From Canna indica (lineage: Eukaryota > Streptophyta > Magnoliopsida > Zingiberales > Cannaceae): a stretch of 64,000 bases of DNA. The notes below the pieces were generated by a model. The model had not been told where the DNA came from. It did no database searches and saw only the letters and a list, made by a program, of their open reading frames with translations. Below, piece by piece: positions 11,175 to 24,250 of this stretch. The translations under genes were made by a program, and so were the position numbers. The stretch covers positions 34,886,501 to 34,950,500 of the forward strand of contig CP136890.1 of NCBI GenBank assembly GCA_034359265.1, read 5' to 3'. Positions within the stretch are counted from its first letter, which is position 1. Every line of letters begins with the position of its first letter.

Positions 11175-14100
11175 TTTACTTTTTTCTTCAGACAATTCAT
11201 GTATCTTTCAAATAAGTACATCCACCGGTGTTGAACGGGGCCACCAACTCATGCCTCGTATGCTAAGTGTATTGGTAGATGCTCCATCGAGTCAAAAAAT
11301 GCAAGAGGGAAAAACTGCTCCAGCTTGCATATGATTTCAACAATATTATTTTCAAGTGCTGACATATCTTGGACTCGAAGGACGTTTGCACAAATGTTTC
11401 TGCAAAAGATACATAATTATGTCAACAGACCACAAATCTTATCATGTAGATGATCTTGAAACGTGATCGGAAGCAATCTCAGCATGAATACATGACAATC
11501 GTGGCTCTTCATCCCTAATATTTTGCATTCATCGACGTTCACACATCTAGATAAGTTTGAGGCATATCCATCGGGTAATCTGAGTTCTTTGATCCATTGA
11601 TACACATCTTTCATCTGTTGTTTATTTAACACATACGACGTCGTTGGCTTATGCAGTCGTCCGTTGACCTCTTGCAACTCTAACTTTGGCCTCTTACAAA
11701 GTATTTTTAGATCATGTCGGGTCTTCACATTATCTTTAGTTTTGTCGAAAATATCCATCACAATTTTAAAAATATTATCAAACACATTTTTTTTTCAATG
11801 TGCATGACTTTCAAATTATGCCAAATTAGTAATAAACTCCAATACGACAATTCCCAAAAGATACTTTTTTTTCACCCAGATATGTGTTTGACCAAAGCCT
11901 AAAATTCTTACATTCCGACCAAAAGTAATCTCTGGAAGCAATTCAACATGTGCTAACATCTGTTCACCGGACAACATCGGTGGTGGCTTATCTCTTTCGA
12001 CTCTACCCTTGGTAATTTTGTCATGGTTCCTTTGATACTGATGGTTAGACGGTAGGAACCGACAATGACAATTGAAGAAGGAAATTTTCTGACCATTTTC
12101 AAGACTGGATGCTTTTGAGTGTTCCATGCAATATAGACAAGAGAGTCGCCCATGCGTGCTCCAACCAGACAACATGTCGTAGGCTGAGAAATCATTGATT
12201 GTCCACAATATTGTTGGATGAATGTCCACACCAGAAAGAGGGGGGGTGAATAGTGTGCATCTACTTTTACGATTAATCGAATTCTTTTTCTGATTTTAAT
12301 CAACTCAACTACCCGATTCAAGTTTATTGATTCTTAGTGCGACTAGATGCAATTACAATTATATCGAACACAAGCAAGAATCAAATAGAGCAATTAAGAT
12401 AGCAATGCAAACACGAAATATATAGTGGTACAGCCAACACCGCCTACTCCACTACCTTGGGTCCTCACCAAGGATTTCTTACTAACCTCATTATAAATAA
12501 TGTGTTTCCCTTTGAATACAAATGATGACTCACTTCTCAACCCTTTGAAAATGCCTCAACCTTATTCACCTAGGCAAAATACAAGACTACAAAGGTAACC
12601 CTAAGGTGTTTACCCTAGCACGCCTAGTAAGCTAACAATGAAAACCTAGTTTAATAACAAGGAAAATAACAACAAAAGAGCTAAGAATTAAACCATACAA
12701 GAGAGCTCCCTTGCAAAGCCTTCAAAACTTCCAACTCGTCAAGATGTAGAGCTCAAAATAAAGCCGGAGTTGAGGCGGAAAGAATACTTCGAGTAGATGA
12801 ACGATTGTTGAAGTTTGCTTGATAAAATCCACTTAGGAAGGCTAAAAAACACTCTTGGAGATCTTTAATGAATGGTTCAGGGGATTTTAGAAGGATGGTG
12901 AGGGGTAATTATAACCCCTCACTCGACAGCTCCACCCAACGAGCATTTTTTTGCCTGTTGGGGATGCTCAGTCGCTTGCGAGTCGATCGTCGGTCGACCG
13001 ACCGAGCGATCGAAAGCATTCTGCCAATTTTGGACGTCTGTCGATCGATGGAATACCCTTCTACCAATTTTTGGCTTCATTTGGTCAACCAACCGATCTA
13101 CCGAACCTGGGCTGAGACTGTTTCTTTGAGTTTTCTTCTTGCGCGCTTCGCTTCTGGGTCCCGTTACCAAGTTTTGACTTGGATAACATTATAATTAGGC
13201 TTGGGATATATTCCTAGAGACATACTACATGAATTCTATTTCTAACTCTAGATTTTCTACTCGATCGACGACGGAGCCATTTTTGTCAATTTTTGGTATT
13301 TCTCCGAACGAAGTTTGCGCGCGTATCGAAGCCTCAAGCTGAACTCAAACACTTGATAAACTCATTAGAATAAGTTTGTTATCATCAAAATCAAGATGGT
13401 GACCAAGGTTGAAAACCTTAGGGCAACAAATATAACAGCTTGTAAAGTGAAGTTTTGCTTCCGATGAGAATTATAAGTGATAGCTCCCTCAGTCCACAAT
13501 ATTTTCAGTTCATCAATTAGGGGTCGGAGAAACACATTAATTTGTTTCCGAGGACCCCTAGGACCCGAAATAATCATCGAAAGATAGATAAATTAATCTT
13601 TCATACACATTGACAGAACAAATTATAAACTATTAGCAACACTGACCAAACTGAACACGGAGTTGCTGAATTACCAAACGAATTAAAACCATTAGTGCAC
13701 AATCCCAATATGATATTTCTAGTATCCCTAGCAAATGAAGGATAGCATCTATCCAAATGTTTTCATGCTTCACTGTCGGATGGATGAGTCATTACTGTAT
13801 CATCACGACTTCTTGTATGCCAACTCATATAGGGCGTAGTCTTTTCCGACATGAATAATCTTTGAAGCCTCGGTGTTAGTGAAAAATACCGAAACACCTT
13901 AAACGGAATATTTTTCTGTCGGACCAATTTCTTCTCCTTGTAACAAGGATGTTCACATATCGGGCATTGCTCCAACTGTGCATTTTCTTTTTAGTATAAA
14001 ATACAGTTATTTGGGCACGCGTGTATCTTTTCGTACCCAAGCCCTAATTTCTTGATCATTTTTTTTGTCTTATAAAAAGTTGACTCAAACTTGTTATCTG

Positions 14101-14416
14101 GGGGTAGCATTCCATTGATAAAGCATGCAATCTGATCAAACAAAATCTTATTGATATTACAATCGGACTTGATGTTCAGGAGTTGCGTCATTGCCTAAAA
14201 TCTTGTATATTAAGGACAACTCTCATACAAAGATTCATCAGCACCTTTCAACATCTCGTAAAATTTTGCAGTCTCCTTATTCAGCAATTCAATCTGTATC
14301 GCAGGTTGTTCTTCAGTGACTTCCATTGTCGTAGTATCTGGTGGCACTGACGTCTCAATAACTGACTCAACATTATCATTTAAATGGAATTGACCCTCAA
14401 GACTATCCAAAATCAT
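11175..14416 (-). pseudogene. CACTA tnp2 transposase, pseudogene split by an LTR
   Basis: TNP2 is the CACTA transposase. On the minus strand: MILDSLEGQFHLND (14416) and MTQLLNIKSDCN, a Cys-rich block (CPNNC, CPICEHPCYKEKK), FRYFSLTPRLQRLF, WHTRSRDD, GLCTNGFNSFGNSATP, FLRPLIDELKILW. LTR-S copy 4 then interrupts (12212-13433), and the frame resumes with NDFSAYDMLSGWSTHGR, CLYCMEHSK, FLPSNHQYQ, then KSHDCHVFMLRLLP and FERYMNCL of the C-terminal region. Several frameshifts and stops (for example after HACPNNCILY) make it inactive. It ends at the foreign CACTA end at 11172. All motifs occur in the family's normal order. Confidence 0.88.
12212..13428 (-). mobile_element. LTR-S copy 4, solo LTR, TSD AATAT
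   Basis: Complete LTR in minus orientation (TGTTGG..CAACA), 1217 bp, with a perfect 5-bp duplication AATAT at 12207-12211 and 13429-13433. No internal retrotransposon sequence is attached. It carries a short GTCGAC array (about 12978-13104) next to a TATA-like TTATAA near 12910. It splits a tnp2 exon whose coding resumes on the other side. Solo LTRs of this kind are known to arise by recombination between the two LTRs of a full element. Confidence 0.95.
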
Positions 14417-15226
14417 TGTTCTATAACGATTAGGTGGATTGAAAGAAAAAACAACGACACTAGAAGATTCACCATGAGTATGGACAATAGGATTACTCGA
14501 CGTCCTGACTTTACATGACTCTCAGTCCCCGTGAAAATTTCATACAAAATATCTTGGTGTGAATCCTTCTGTATATAAATGCATTGTGACAGTTTCTCGA
14601 TCCAAAAATCTTATGTTTGATCATTTTCGGCACAGACATCAGATTTGATCACCGCTAACGAATTTTCGATTTGAGTAGGCAAAATTTAAGAAGTTACGCC
14701 TACTCGAAATTCATCTGTTATAGCTCCACGATGAATTTGTCGGTACATCCATCTTCGATTGCTCGACATGTTCTGTTAAAAAGTTGGCAATATCTTCTGT
14801 TAATGTCTTTAGGTGGGATGGTCCTATTCCATTTGAGATTCATATTATTCATATTGCACTAAGTATTTTTTTTAGTCCTTAACTTCATTCCAAATTTTGG
14901 CATAATCTCCCTACAGTTCTCCGAATACGCATATCATCTGGGCGCGTATCGGAGAACAAGGGAGATACAAGCTAAAATTTAAAAACGAATAATGACTAAA
15001 AGAAAAAAAAAAATTAAGTGCAATACAAATAACTATGTTCCCAAATTATCAAATTAGGGACAATTCAATGGTTGTACGTCGTATAAAAAATCTACTTGGT
15101 TTACATGAACATACAACCCCTAAACGGATCTAAGGTTTTGCAAAAATTATAACTTGACTCGTCTATGCATACGTGAAACGTATCAACTAGTTATGATTAA
15201 TTTATTTCTAAATTTGTAGATGTCGG

Positions 15227-15371
15227 TGCGAGTCCACAGTGGACGATTCCGGCGCGAGTCCAAAGTGGACGATTCCAGCGCGAGTTCACCATGGACGATT
15301 TGGGCGCGAGTCTGTAGTGGACGATTCCGGCGCAAGTCCACAGTGGACGATTTCAGCACGAGTCCACAGTG
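15227..15371. repeat. 26-bp tandem array in CACTA-2
   Basis: About five and a half units of 26 bp with core GAGTCCACAGTGGACGATTC; the core GTCCACAGTGGAC is itself near-palindromic. A related array of similar unit occurs at 60890-61010 in CACTA-1 at the same relative place. Confidence 0.85.
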
Positions 15372-15618
15372 CTCTTGACATGATTAAACTAATTAAAATA
15401 ATCTAAACTAATCTAAACTAATCAAACTAAGTAAACTAGTCTAAACTAATTAAACTAATTAACTTTAATCATATAATCAAACAATGCAATACAACATTAA
15501 TCAATTAATATAAAACAATTAATAAAACAATTAATTAAAAAATAGGGTTTAATATATCCATAATCAAACTATGATTAGGGTTTAACCCTATTCAAAGTTT
15601 GATTAGGGATATATTAAA

Positions 15619-15704
15619 CCCTAATCATTGATTAGGGTTAATTACCCTAATCATTGATTAGGGTTAATTACCCTAATCATTGATTAGGGTTAATTACCCT
15701 AATC
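15619..15704. repeat. 26-bp palindromic tandem repeat (TTAGGGTTAA)
   Basis: Three full 26-bp units CCCTAATCATTGATTAGGG plus a TTAATTA linker, and a partial fourth. Each unit is a perfect inverted repeat (CCCTAATCA / TGATTAGGG). Just upstream, GGGTTTAATATATCC at 15544 pairs with GGATATATTAAACCC at 15607. Confidence 0.85.
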
Positions 15705-17169
15705 AAAGATTTGGGATTAATCCCCTAATCCGAACAGTAGCACTATCGACTACTGTTTCATCAGGTCGGCGCCGAATCCTTCAGCCCTAAATTTGGCGTC
15801 GGCATCTACACACCGGTGCCATTCTCTGGTGTCGGCGTCCGGCGTGTAGACGTCGACACTAGTGGCGACAGAGAAAAAGGGGAGGGTCGACGATGGATAT
15901 TACCTCACGATCGACGGCTGTGATGCTCAAAATCTCAATAATAATATTTTATCCTTAAGTAGGGGACCGTGGGATCGAGTTAGCGCAGATTGGCGTAGAG
16001 GTGCGAGATTGAATCTGGGTAAGCATTAAATATAGAAAAAATATTAGGAAAAATTTATTTACCTTATTTATGTGATTTAGAATGCTAATATGATAGAGGG
16101 TCTCGAGACGAGTCTATAGGTTCAAGCGGAACTCGAACTGGAGCTAGAACGAATTAGATGTGGGTTTTAGAACTCAAGTCGCGTAAGTGGGGGTGTTTTG
16201 GTAATTTGGGGTGCACGTATACAAGTTTAGCTGCACGCCACCCAAGAGAGAGAGAAAGAAGGGGCGACACCAAGGAGGAGCCGTCGGAGCCGAAATTCCG
16301 CGAGTTCGTCGACGCCGATTGAAGGAGGATCCATAGCGTCTTCTTCCTTTTTGTTTTCTCCAAAGAGGTGAGTGGATTAGCCTTCTTCCCCCCCCCCTTT
16401 CATCATCCATGCCACCGCCCCTATGTCATGGGGTTTCGTCGATTTTTTGTTCGATTTTGTCGTATCGGATTGTGTATTCGGATTAAGGGTTTCCTCGTCG
16501 CCATTGTGATTTCATTGGACCGATTTTTGGGCAATTTGGCCACCCCTACCATTGCTGTGCCGCCCCTCTTTTCTTCGAATTCCTGATGAATTCTTGTGGT
16601 TTCTTCATGGTTGTTGAAGCTTCTTGATGCTTGTTTGATATCTTGAGGAAAGAAGATGTTTTAGGGGAGTTTTAGGGTATGCCGCCCCACCCTTTAGGGT
16701 TCTTTAGGAGTTTGGGGTTCTAAATATATTTTCACACCTAGGAGTTTTACTTTAGGGTATGTTGAATTAATTCCAAAGAGTATAAATATTGTAGAAACCT
16801 ATACTTAGGAATTAAGGATCCTAGGGACACCTAAAGACATTAGGACCCTAATTTGACATTTGGAAAGGCCGACCCTAAGGACACCCAAGGGTTCTACAAT
16901 ATCACTAAAGAGAGCATTTTAAAGCTGTCATACAAAAGTAAGTTTAATCTCATCTTGTCACAAAATTATAGATCAATATTTAAAGAACATTTTTATATTA
17001 AATCAAGAGTACATTACATAAATCTAAACTACTAAAACATAACATTAATCCAAACTTAGTAAATATCAACAAAAGTAGATTAAGTATTGTGTACACAATA
17101 GCTAGCTTGTTATTGTTAGCAAAAGTAGATTAAGCATTGTCCGTAAAACAAAAGTAACTAGCTTGTTAT

Positions 17170-17790
17170 GAAATCTTCCAACATAGCTTTCAAGTGCTCT
17201 CACCCTTTAAGTTCCAATTGCAGGCTTGTTTTTCCATCATCATTTGGTTCTCCATCACTGACAATATTTATGCTTGGATCATCTTCATTGGTATTGAGCT
17301 TTTAGCTATCCAAGCTAAGCTGATCACGAACTTTCTACAAACGAGCCTGTGACTTGTACAATTGATGATGAGTCATGTAATAATCAGCCATTTAAAGATA
17401 AGGTGTCTACTAAGTTAAGAAAAGCGTAAAAGAAAAAGACAGGAAAATTTGATACTCTACTCAATGAATGTAAAAGAAAAACATAAAAAAAATCAGCTGC
17501 TTTGTTCACTAAGGTAAAAAAGCAACTTGAGCTTTACACATAAAGGCTATACACTTTTACCCTTTAAACACATAACCCGGCCACAACCAAAGTCATAATG
17601 AATCCATTCTTTCTCATAACCAAAACAAGAACAATACAATAACATAAAATTAATAGATGAGACAAATTCTCTAATTTTGTACAATGTACTTGCCTTTTCA
17701 ATTCCTCATGGGCTTTCACATACCGCCCATGAGCTCTAATGAATTTTATACAATGTTTGCTCTCATCACCCTGAAAGCATTTATAGCTTG
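17170..17790 (-). pseudogene. Captured gene fragment, unidentified (two exons)
   Basis: I do not recognise the gene. Minus strand: one exon-like piece around 17690-17770 reads DESKHCIKFIRAHGRY then VKAHEELKR. It is preceded by a pyrimidine-rich stretch ending in CAG and followed by AG/GCAAGT, which fits a GC-type splice donor. A second piece around 17170-17370 reads SQARL, a stop, KVRDQL, a stop, then DEDD-rich text (NTNEDDPSINIVSDGEPNDD). The charged, helix-like character and an acidic low-complexity tail are visible. Nonsense codons make it non-functional. Grouping the two pieces as one gene is an inference from order and strand. Confidence 0.45.
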
Positions 17791-18653
17791 TTTCAGATAG
17801 GCCCTGAAAAAGGGCAAGGATATCAAATATGGAAAAGAGAAATAACAAACAATTCAATGATTCCTTCATACACAGATCATTCATTTTTTTAGAACTTCAA
17901 GGATGAAATGTTCATGATATATAATCTAAAGTTTCGTTGAAGATTTTAGATAGTTATCCATTAAGTTTCCTCTATATCAACCCTCTCAATAGTCTTAATT
18001 TTCTGTTTTATCACTGTCATATGACACTAGCATACTAAGAATGGATCCCCACAATCCCCACAAAGAATGCAAGATAGGCTAAAGGCAATTGTAGTATAGT
18101 ATAAAAAAACTCCAAAATTGCATATAAAATTAGAGAAGTAGGAGAGCACTGTGTTTCTTAGTAATATGCAACAAAACCCAAATGCAACAACTGCACAGAA
18201 AGATTCAAATCCAGATAAAGACATGTAAATTGAACTAGGAAATAGAAGCTTGACTAAGAATTTGAAACTTTTGGAACATGCAATATTGGCTTAATATGAC
18301 TACAGTACTTCATGAATAAAGAGTTAAAAGAGTACAATTGTGTTAGAACTCTATAATCAGAATCCATAAGTTAATTAGTGCTTCTGGGTTATGCTTCTAT
18401 TGCATCATGATAATAATCCTATCTTTTGAGTTTATCCTATTTTCAGGGCCTCTCCAAACAGAATGGTTCACGAGCATATTACACCATCAATAGCAATATA
18501 TCAATATTAGTAGCAATAAATCAACTTGCTTGAATTTAACGATATGGATACACAACCGATCAGAAAAAATCGGTGATCAGAGCGATAACGACTCTCCATC
18601 GGTGAGAGCAGATCATCTAAGCAAGAAGACGAACAAGGATCATCTAATTCTAC

Positions 18654-19061
18654 CTTTAATTTTGTAGATATTTTGCTTGATTCTCTGGATGCGACTGTCA
18701 CAGTGGAGGCGGATCTTGAGCGCCACCGTCGAGACCGCCGGCTGGTGATGATTTGAAATTAGTGTGAGAAGAAATAAATCGATGAATGAAATCTATTGTT
18801 GTTGTTTTATTATTTTTTTCTTTGTGTAAGATTTATTACTTACTAGTTTTGTCTTCTCCTTCTCCTTGTCTTTCTTGGGTTCATCTTTCTTCTTGGCGTT
18901 GCCGCTGTCGTCCTTGGGTTTCTTGGGAGGGTCTTTGGGGGAGATGAACTCGACCTTCTTCTTGGTCTTTGCCTCCAAGAACTCCTTGAGCTTCTAGGGA
19001 TCCATCTTGCCGATTAACTTCAGCGTGTTGTGTGCCGAATCCACTCTCGCCCCTTCCACTC
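18654..19061 (-). pseudogene. Captured fragment of a heavy-metal-associated (HIPP-type) gene
   Basis: HIPP proteins bind metals through HMA domains and carry Lys-rich linkers. Exon A (18844-19061, 218 bp) encodes the end of a first HMA domain (GARVDSAHNTLKLIGKMDP, a TAG, KLKEFLEAKTKKKVEFI) and a Lys/Pro/Asp-rich linker. A 102-bp intron follows with GTAAGT donor and CACCAG acceptor. Exon B (18654-18741, 88 bp) starts a second HMA domain (VSTVALKIRLHCD) and ends at AG/GTAGAA. Phases agree across both junctions. The metal-binding CxxC reads CDSR, so a Cys is lost, and Trp is probably replaced by TAG. It is a fragment: neither the start nor the C-terminal isoprenylation motif is present. Confidence 0.85.
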
Positions 19062-19269
19062 CTGCGCCGACATCGACGATCAAATCAAAATTAGTTCTCA
19101 TCTCTTTAATCAATTCTAGGTTTGATTCCGAGGTTTGAGAATAATACAATGGATACTCTTAGAAAATACATGGATGCTCTGATTAAATCTAGTTTGGAAC
19201 CAATTATGGTATGACATGTGCCTTATGGCTTTGATTAAATCTATAATGCCTGATAAGGCATGTGCCTTA

Positions 19270-19937
<668 letters not shown>

Positions 19938-20894
19938 CTATCAAATGATAGGATACTTGTTTAATGATGCTCTTGAGCTTTATACTCATCAACTATAGTC
20001 AAAACTTGGTTAATAGAACAACACAGTTTTACAAAAACACAATCGCCATTTTCAAAACATAAACATAAACATAAACATTTGGTAAGAAATGAAGTTCCTG
20101 AAAGAACTTAGATGGATACCAGCAACTCTCCTTGCAACAAACTCATGAAACAAGGTTCATAACAGAGAGTGCTTAATCAAGCCATATATGAACATGAAAA
20201 TAAAAGAAGAAAGAAATATGTCCTAGGTTACTGGAAATAAAGGACCAACTTAACAATTTAACAACTATCTTCCATGTAAGGTCCACCATTATACTAAAGT
20301 ACTAACCAATCCATAGAATACAAGGTGCTATCATGGTGGACCTATATGAATTTATAAACACTATAGAACTCAAACAATACTGGATAAAACATACAATCTT
20401 ACAAGAAAGGAGTAAATATTATTTTATTACCAGAAAGAGATCAAACTTGTAACATCAAGAGAAACAATCTTCTGAAGCTCCATTTACTATAAGAATTAAG
20501 GCCAGTTATTCATCAGGTCGAAACTAATCATAAAACTATGTGCCAAAATGTGAAAGTAGCATCCTACTTGGTATTAAAGCAAACAAGATGTTTCCTTTGG
20601 GAAAGTAAAACAACCAAAGGCTCCTCCGACTCCCCAGGATGTTTATCAAAATGCACCAACCTTTTCCTAACTGTCTTCTAGCAGACTTCAAGCTGTGTGA
20701 TAATAAATCTTCATAACTATTTTTATTTAGAAAATCAACAAAAATCTAAAGATGGAACTGCAAGATTGAAATGAACACACTAATGAAATGGAAGTATGAA
20801 GTTAGAACTGCAAGATTGAAATGAAAGTATCACTAAATGAAATGACATCAAAGGAAACCAAAAAATCAAAACAAATAAGTTTGCAACAGAATTT

Positions 20895-21100
20895 CCCTAC
20901 CTCTATGATATATCCTCTTTTCCTAAGAGGGCTCAACCCAGCGCATGTAATCAAAGCAGTGAAGCCACAAGCAAAGAAAACCAGGACTGAGGCAGCGATT
21001 TCTGATGGATCCTCACATAACAAGATAACAGGAAACCAACAGATGACTATCCCCACAGAAAGCAGCCACCTGAAGCTGCCCCAAGTGCGCTTGGGGTTTC
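20895..21100 (-). pseudogene. Possible captured exon of a membrane protein
   Basis: The minus strand reads WLLSVGIVICWFPVILLCED, then IAASVLVFFACGFTALITCA, then SPLRKRGYI: two hydrophobic segments separated by a short acidic loop and followed by a basic turn, ending before a GT. It lies between two recognised gene fragments on the same strand, which supports a third captured gene. I do not recognise the family, and no function is proposed. Confidence 0.35.
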
Positions 21101-21121
21101 GTTCTCATATAGCAATGAAAG

Positions 21122-21651
21122 TAGGGGTGGCAATTTTATCCGCATCCGCTAACTAAAAACCGCATCCGCACCGTATCCGATCCATATCCGCAAGTAAAAA
21201 TGGATATGGATACGGATACGGATTTAGAAAACTTATATCCGCGCGGATATGGTGCAGATATGGATATGACTGTGGATCCGCACCGTATCCGCACCGCCTA
21301 TCCGCGTCTCTAAATTATTATTTTGCTCATATAAGTTATTAATATATATAAGAGCTCTATGGTAATTTCATGTCAAGATGAATTTTGAAGTATATTATAT
21401 ATTTATTTTGGATCAATGAATTGGTAATTTATTAATTTTTTTAATTAAATATATAATTTTAATATTTTTTTATTAAATACGGTGCAGATACGGATGCGGT
21501 GTGGATATCCGTATTTGAAGCGGTGCAGATATGGATATTCATATTCACATCCGTAGCGGATACGGTGCGGATACGGATGGGCGGATATGGGGTGCGGTAC
21601 GGATATGGATAATCTCGTATCCGCACCGTATCCGCTCCGTTGCCCGCCCTA
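21122..21651. mobile_element. hAT-type MITE, 8-bp TSD AATGAAAG
   Basis: 530-bp non-coding element with TIRs TAGGGGTGGCAA (left) and TTGCCCGCCCTA (right), flanked by perfect duplications AATGAAAG at 21114-21121 and 21652-21659. Both halves are dense arrays of GCGGATAC/GTATCCGC words around an AT-rich core. The 8-bp duplication and GGGTGGCAA ends place it with hAT elements. It is nested in the Pack element. Confidence 0.95.
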
Positions 21652-22061
21652 AATGAAAGCGAAGAAGAAGAGTGATAGTTGTGCCTTGCATCTGTTACAC
21701 TCTAAAATGGTCAGAGCACTATTTTTGTTTGCAGTATAAATTTATTATTGTAAAGAGGAGATTCAATTGTGATTCCTGTTAGCAAAGAAACACACTTTCG
21801 AGAAAACGAACTAGCAGAAGAAATATTAGATGAAACTTTGATGGCTTGGCATGTGATCAGATTTAAACAAGAACAAGTAATTTTAAATAAGAACAATTAA
21901 GTAATTAAGCTTCGGGTTGATCAGATTTCATCCTCTAGTGTTGCCTTTAGATGTACTCTTCAACTTCCTTGTCGATGGTATTCTTGCGAGCGGCGGCCTT
22001 CTTAGGTTCCACCTTGCGATTAAAAAGAACAACATGGGGCAGAACCCTAGGAAGGGAATAC

Positions 22062-22229
22062 CTTCATGACGAAGACGACGGGGCACTCGGTCTTGCAGAT
22101 GCAGCAGTGGTGGTCGTCGAGGATGAACCGAAGGCGCACGACTCAGGTGGAGCAGACCTCTCGGTGACCGCACGACCCGTAGGTGACCCACTCGAGGGCA
22201 TCTGCCCACACCACACAACTTTCATCCAT
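22062..22229 (-). pseudogene. Captured first exon of a RING-finger gene
   Basis: Opens with ATG at 22227-22229 after a purine-rich leader-like stretch and runs 56 codons to a GT donor. Cys/His spacing is of RING type: ALEWVTYGSCGHREVCS, then RFILDDHHCCICKTECPVVFV, resembling the N-terminal RING of plant ZNF598/HEL2-like ubiquitin ligases, as far as I recognise it. Two expected cysteines are lost: one reads Trp (CVVW) and one is a TGA stop after VCST. The domain therefore cannot fold or be made in full. Downstream exons of that gene are not seen. Confidence 0.75.
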
Positions 22230-22600
22230 CAGTGGCAATCGGAGGCCGGGAATCACTGGGAGGGAGAGAAAGCGAGACGTCGGCGATGAAATCGAGAGGG
22301 GGGAGAGAAGCTGGAGCGAGAAGCGAGCGCGCGTCGACTGAGGAAGCGGGGGAAGAAAAAGATCGAGCGGGGGAGGAAATAGTGGCGCGGGTGGAAATAT
22401 TGCTGACGGCGAGGGAGAGGGGAGAGTTTACTGATAGCTGACGTGGGAGACGAGACGACGAGGGAGATGGGAGAGGGAGTGGGGGAGGGGGGATTCGAGT
22501 AGGGGAGAGAGATCGAGCAGCAGGGGGGCAGATCGAGCGGAGAAGGAAATAGAGTGCGCGAGAGAGTGATTTATGAGCGGGGGAGAAAAAGATGGAGGGA
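22230..22600. other. Purine-rich leader-like region of the RING fragment
   Basis: On the plus strand this is an unusually G/A-rich run (GGGAGAGAG, GGGGGAG words). On the minus strand it is a CT-rich stretch directly before the RING ATG, like a plant 5' untranslated region or promoter-proximal tract. If so, the Pack element carries a gene's 5' end including possible promoter. No core promoter motif is certain. Confidence 0.4.
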
Positions 22601-22908
22601 AGACTTTACGGTTTTAATTTAACTCATTTAAGATAACGTTTAAATGCTATTGTTAAATGCTATTAAAAGCTCAAAATATTGTAGTGGGCTGAACCCTTCT
22701 TGTCCTTAGGGCACTCGGGTGAGGGAGGTAGGCCGGCCCTAGGGTATTCGAGTAGGGTCACCAAGGCGGGTTAAAATTGCGTAGAATTATTAGGTGATGA
22801 TACCCTGTTTTAGGGCTATATGCATATGTTTTTCGTTCTTTTTTCCTACTCTATTGGATGTGTTGTACCTCTTCATTATGAGTTGTGCATTCCATGTTAT
22901 ATTCATAT

Positions 22909-23910
22909 TATTGGATGAAATGGCCACACTAGAGGTGGGGGAGGGGGGGTGAATAGTATGTTACTAATCAATTAACATAAATCCAATTTTAATCGTTTCT
23001 TTGGTTACTTAGATAAATTACAAATTGAGTGACTAAATGCAGAAGCAATAATAAATAATTAAGCATAGACAGAATATCAATGCAAACATAAGAATTTATA
23101 GTGGTTCGGCCCCAATGCCTACTCCACTACCTAAGCACCCCGCTTAGGATTTCTAAACTAAATTTACTAGATTATATCTTGTTTCCCTTACTGCCAAATT
23201 TTGGCTTTTGTCGGTCGACCAACCGATTGACCAAACTTGGGCTGAACAGGGCAGTTTGCTATTTTGCTTGGGTTTTTCTACTCGTTTTGGTTCCGTCTTC
23301 GCTAAGTCTACTTATATAATATTTACTAAATTTAAGTTAATAACTTTAAAACATAAATGTTATATAAGAATTACCCCTATTTGGATTCAATAAAAATATC
23401 TAAGAAATCAAAATCTAGTTTTTGGGGTCTACTACAAATTTTCAGAAAACGAAAATTTTCTAACTTCCCGGGTCAAGTATGGGTAGGCTAAAGGCTTCCA
23501 AAAAATTCTTAAAAATATCTCGTTATCTAGTTTCTACCCAAGGAATAATTATCATCATTTTTTTTATCAAGATAATGTCTAGGTCATATAGCCCTCTAAG
23601 GAGCTCCCTAGGCTTAGTGAGTTTCAGGGTGGTTTTCGGGTTTTCATATTTTGGGTTTTAGGGTTCTTTGCATCATAAAGAGGATATACAACATATCTAG
23701 ACACCCTAAACCTAAACTCTAACTTCTTGAAGAATTCGAGCGCGTCGACCAACGTTCTTCTGATTTCCGATTTCTCTGATTTTTTCGATCGCGGACGTCG
23801 TGCGCTAGCCGATATGGAACCTGAAAGTATTTCTCAATGAAACCATTAGTTCCATGTTTGTTATCATCAAAACCGAGATTAAGACCAATGTTGAAAGTCT
23901 TAAGCCAACA
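22909..23910 (-). mobile_element. LTR-S copy 5, solo LTR, TSD CATAT
   Basis: Minus-orientation LTR, 1002 bp, from TATTGGATGAAATGGCC (normally TGTTGG; one terminal change) to AAGCCAACA. Perfect 5-bp duplication CATAT at 22904-22908 and 23911-23915. Shortest complete copy of the family, with only a single GTCGACC word left of the palindrome array (about 23211-23230). It sits in the right half of the gypsy solo LTR. Confidence 0.92.
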
Positions 23911-24064
23911 CATATATGTATGCGTGGTTGTGATTTATGCCATGAGGAGGTGGAGGTTGAGGTATGTCCTTAACTCATATTGTTATTTACTATATAGCAC
24001 ATCTTATGTTTTATACTTATAATTGTGTGTGTGATGTGCTTATGCATTTCCCGGCAGCCTCGCT

Positions 24065-24250
24065 GGCGAGGGGAGGGTGTGCTCCAAAGAGACAACGTTG
24101 GTCTTATTCCGAAAGTCTGACTGGTAAGGGGAGATCATACCCCAAAGAGACAGTCCGGAGACCAGACCAGTGAGGGTAACGTATGCTTCAAAGAGACGGT
24201 TCAGAAGAGCTAGTGTCGGTGAGGGGAGTGCATGCCCCAAAGAGATGACA
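24065..24250. repeat. Tandem GAGGGGA..CCCCAAAGAGAC repeats (LTR)
   Basis: Four units of about 45-57 bp, each with GTGAGGGGAG, then ATGCCCCAAAGAGAC. The same four-unit array occurs at 31026-31208 in the other gypsy solo LTR, so it belongs to the LTR family. Within a unit, GGGGAG..CTCCCC-like arms could pair. Confidence 0.85.

Larger units (their letters stand above)
14417..15913. other. CACTA-2 non-coding region upstream of tnp2
   Basis: Contains a stretch closely parallel to CACTA-1 60064-61380: CAATTTCTTTAG-type sequence, the CGTATCGGAGAACAAG palindrome region near 14925-14965, the 26-bp array, and AT-rich runs of TAAACTAAT. No coding is seen. A degraded GC-rich block (15760-15913) precedes the gypsy insertion. 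Confidence 0.6.

Noticed and set aside
15619..15704. Interstitial telomere
   Set aside because: The plant telomere unit is TTTAGGG in perfect tandem with a 7-bp period; here TTAGGG occurs inside a 26-bp palindromic unit.
18793..18978. Lys-rich 61-codon protein as a gene on its own
   Set aside because: Its first part is the end of exon A of the captured HIPP-type fragment and its tail (SNKSYTKKKII) is read through the donor into the intron.
22232..22441. Arg/Glu/Gly-rich 69-codon protein
   Set aside because: It lies in a purine-rich run complementary to the CT-rich leader-like tract of the RING fragment; no domain and low-complexity composition.
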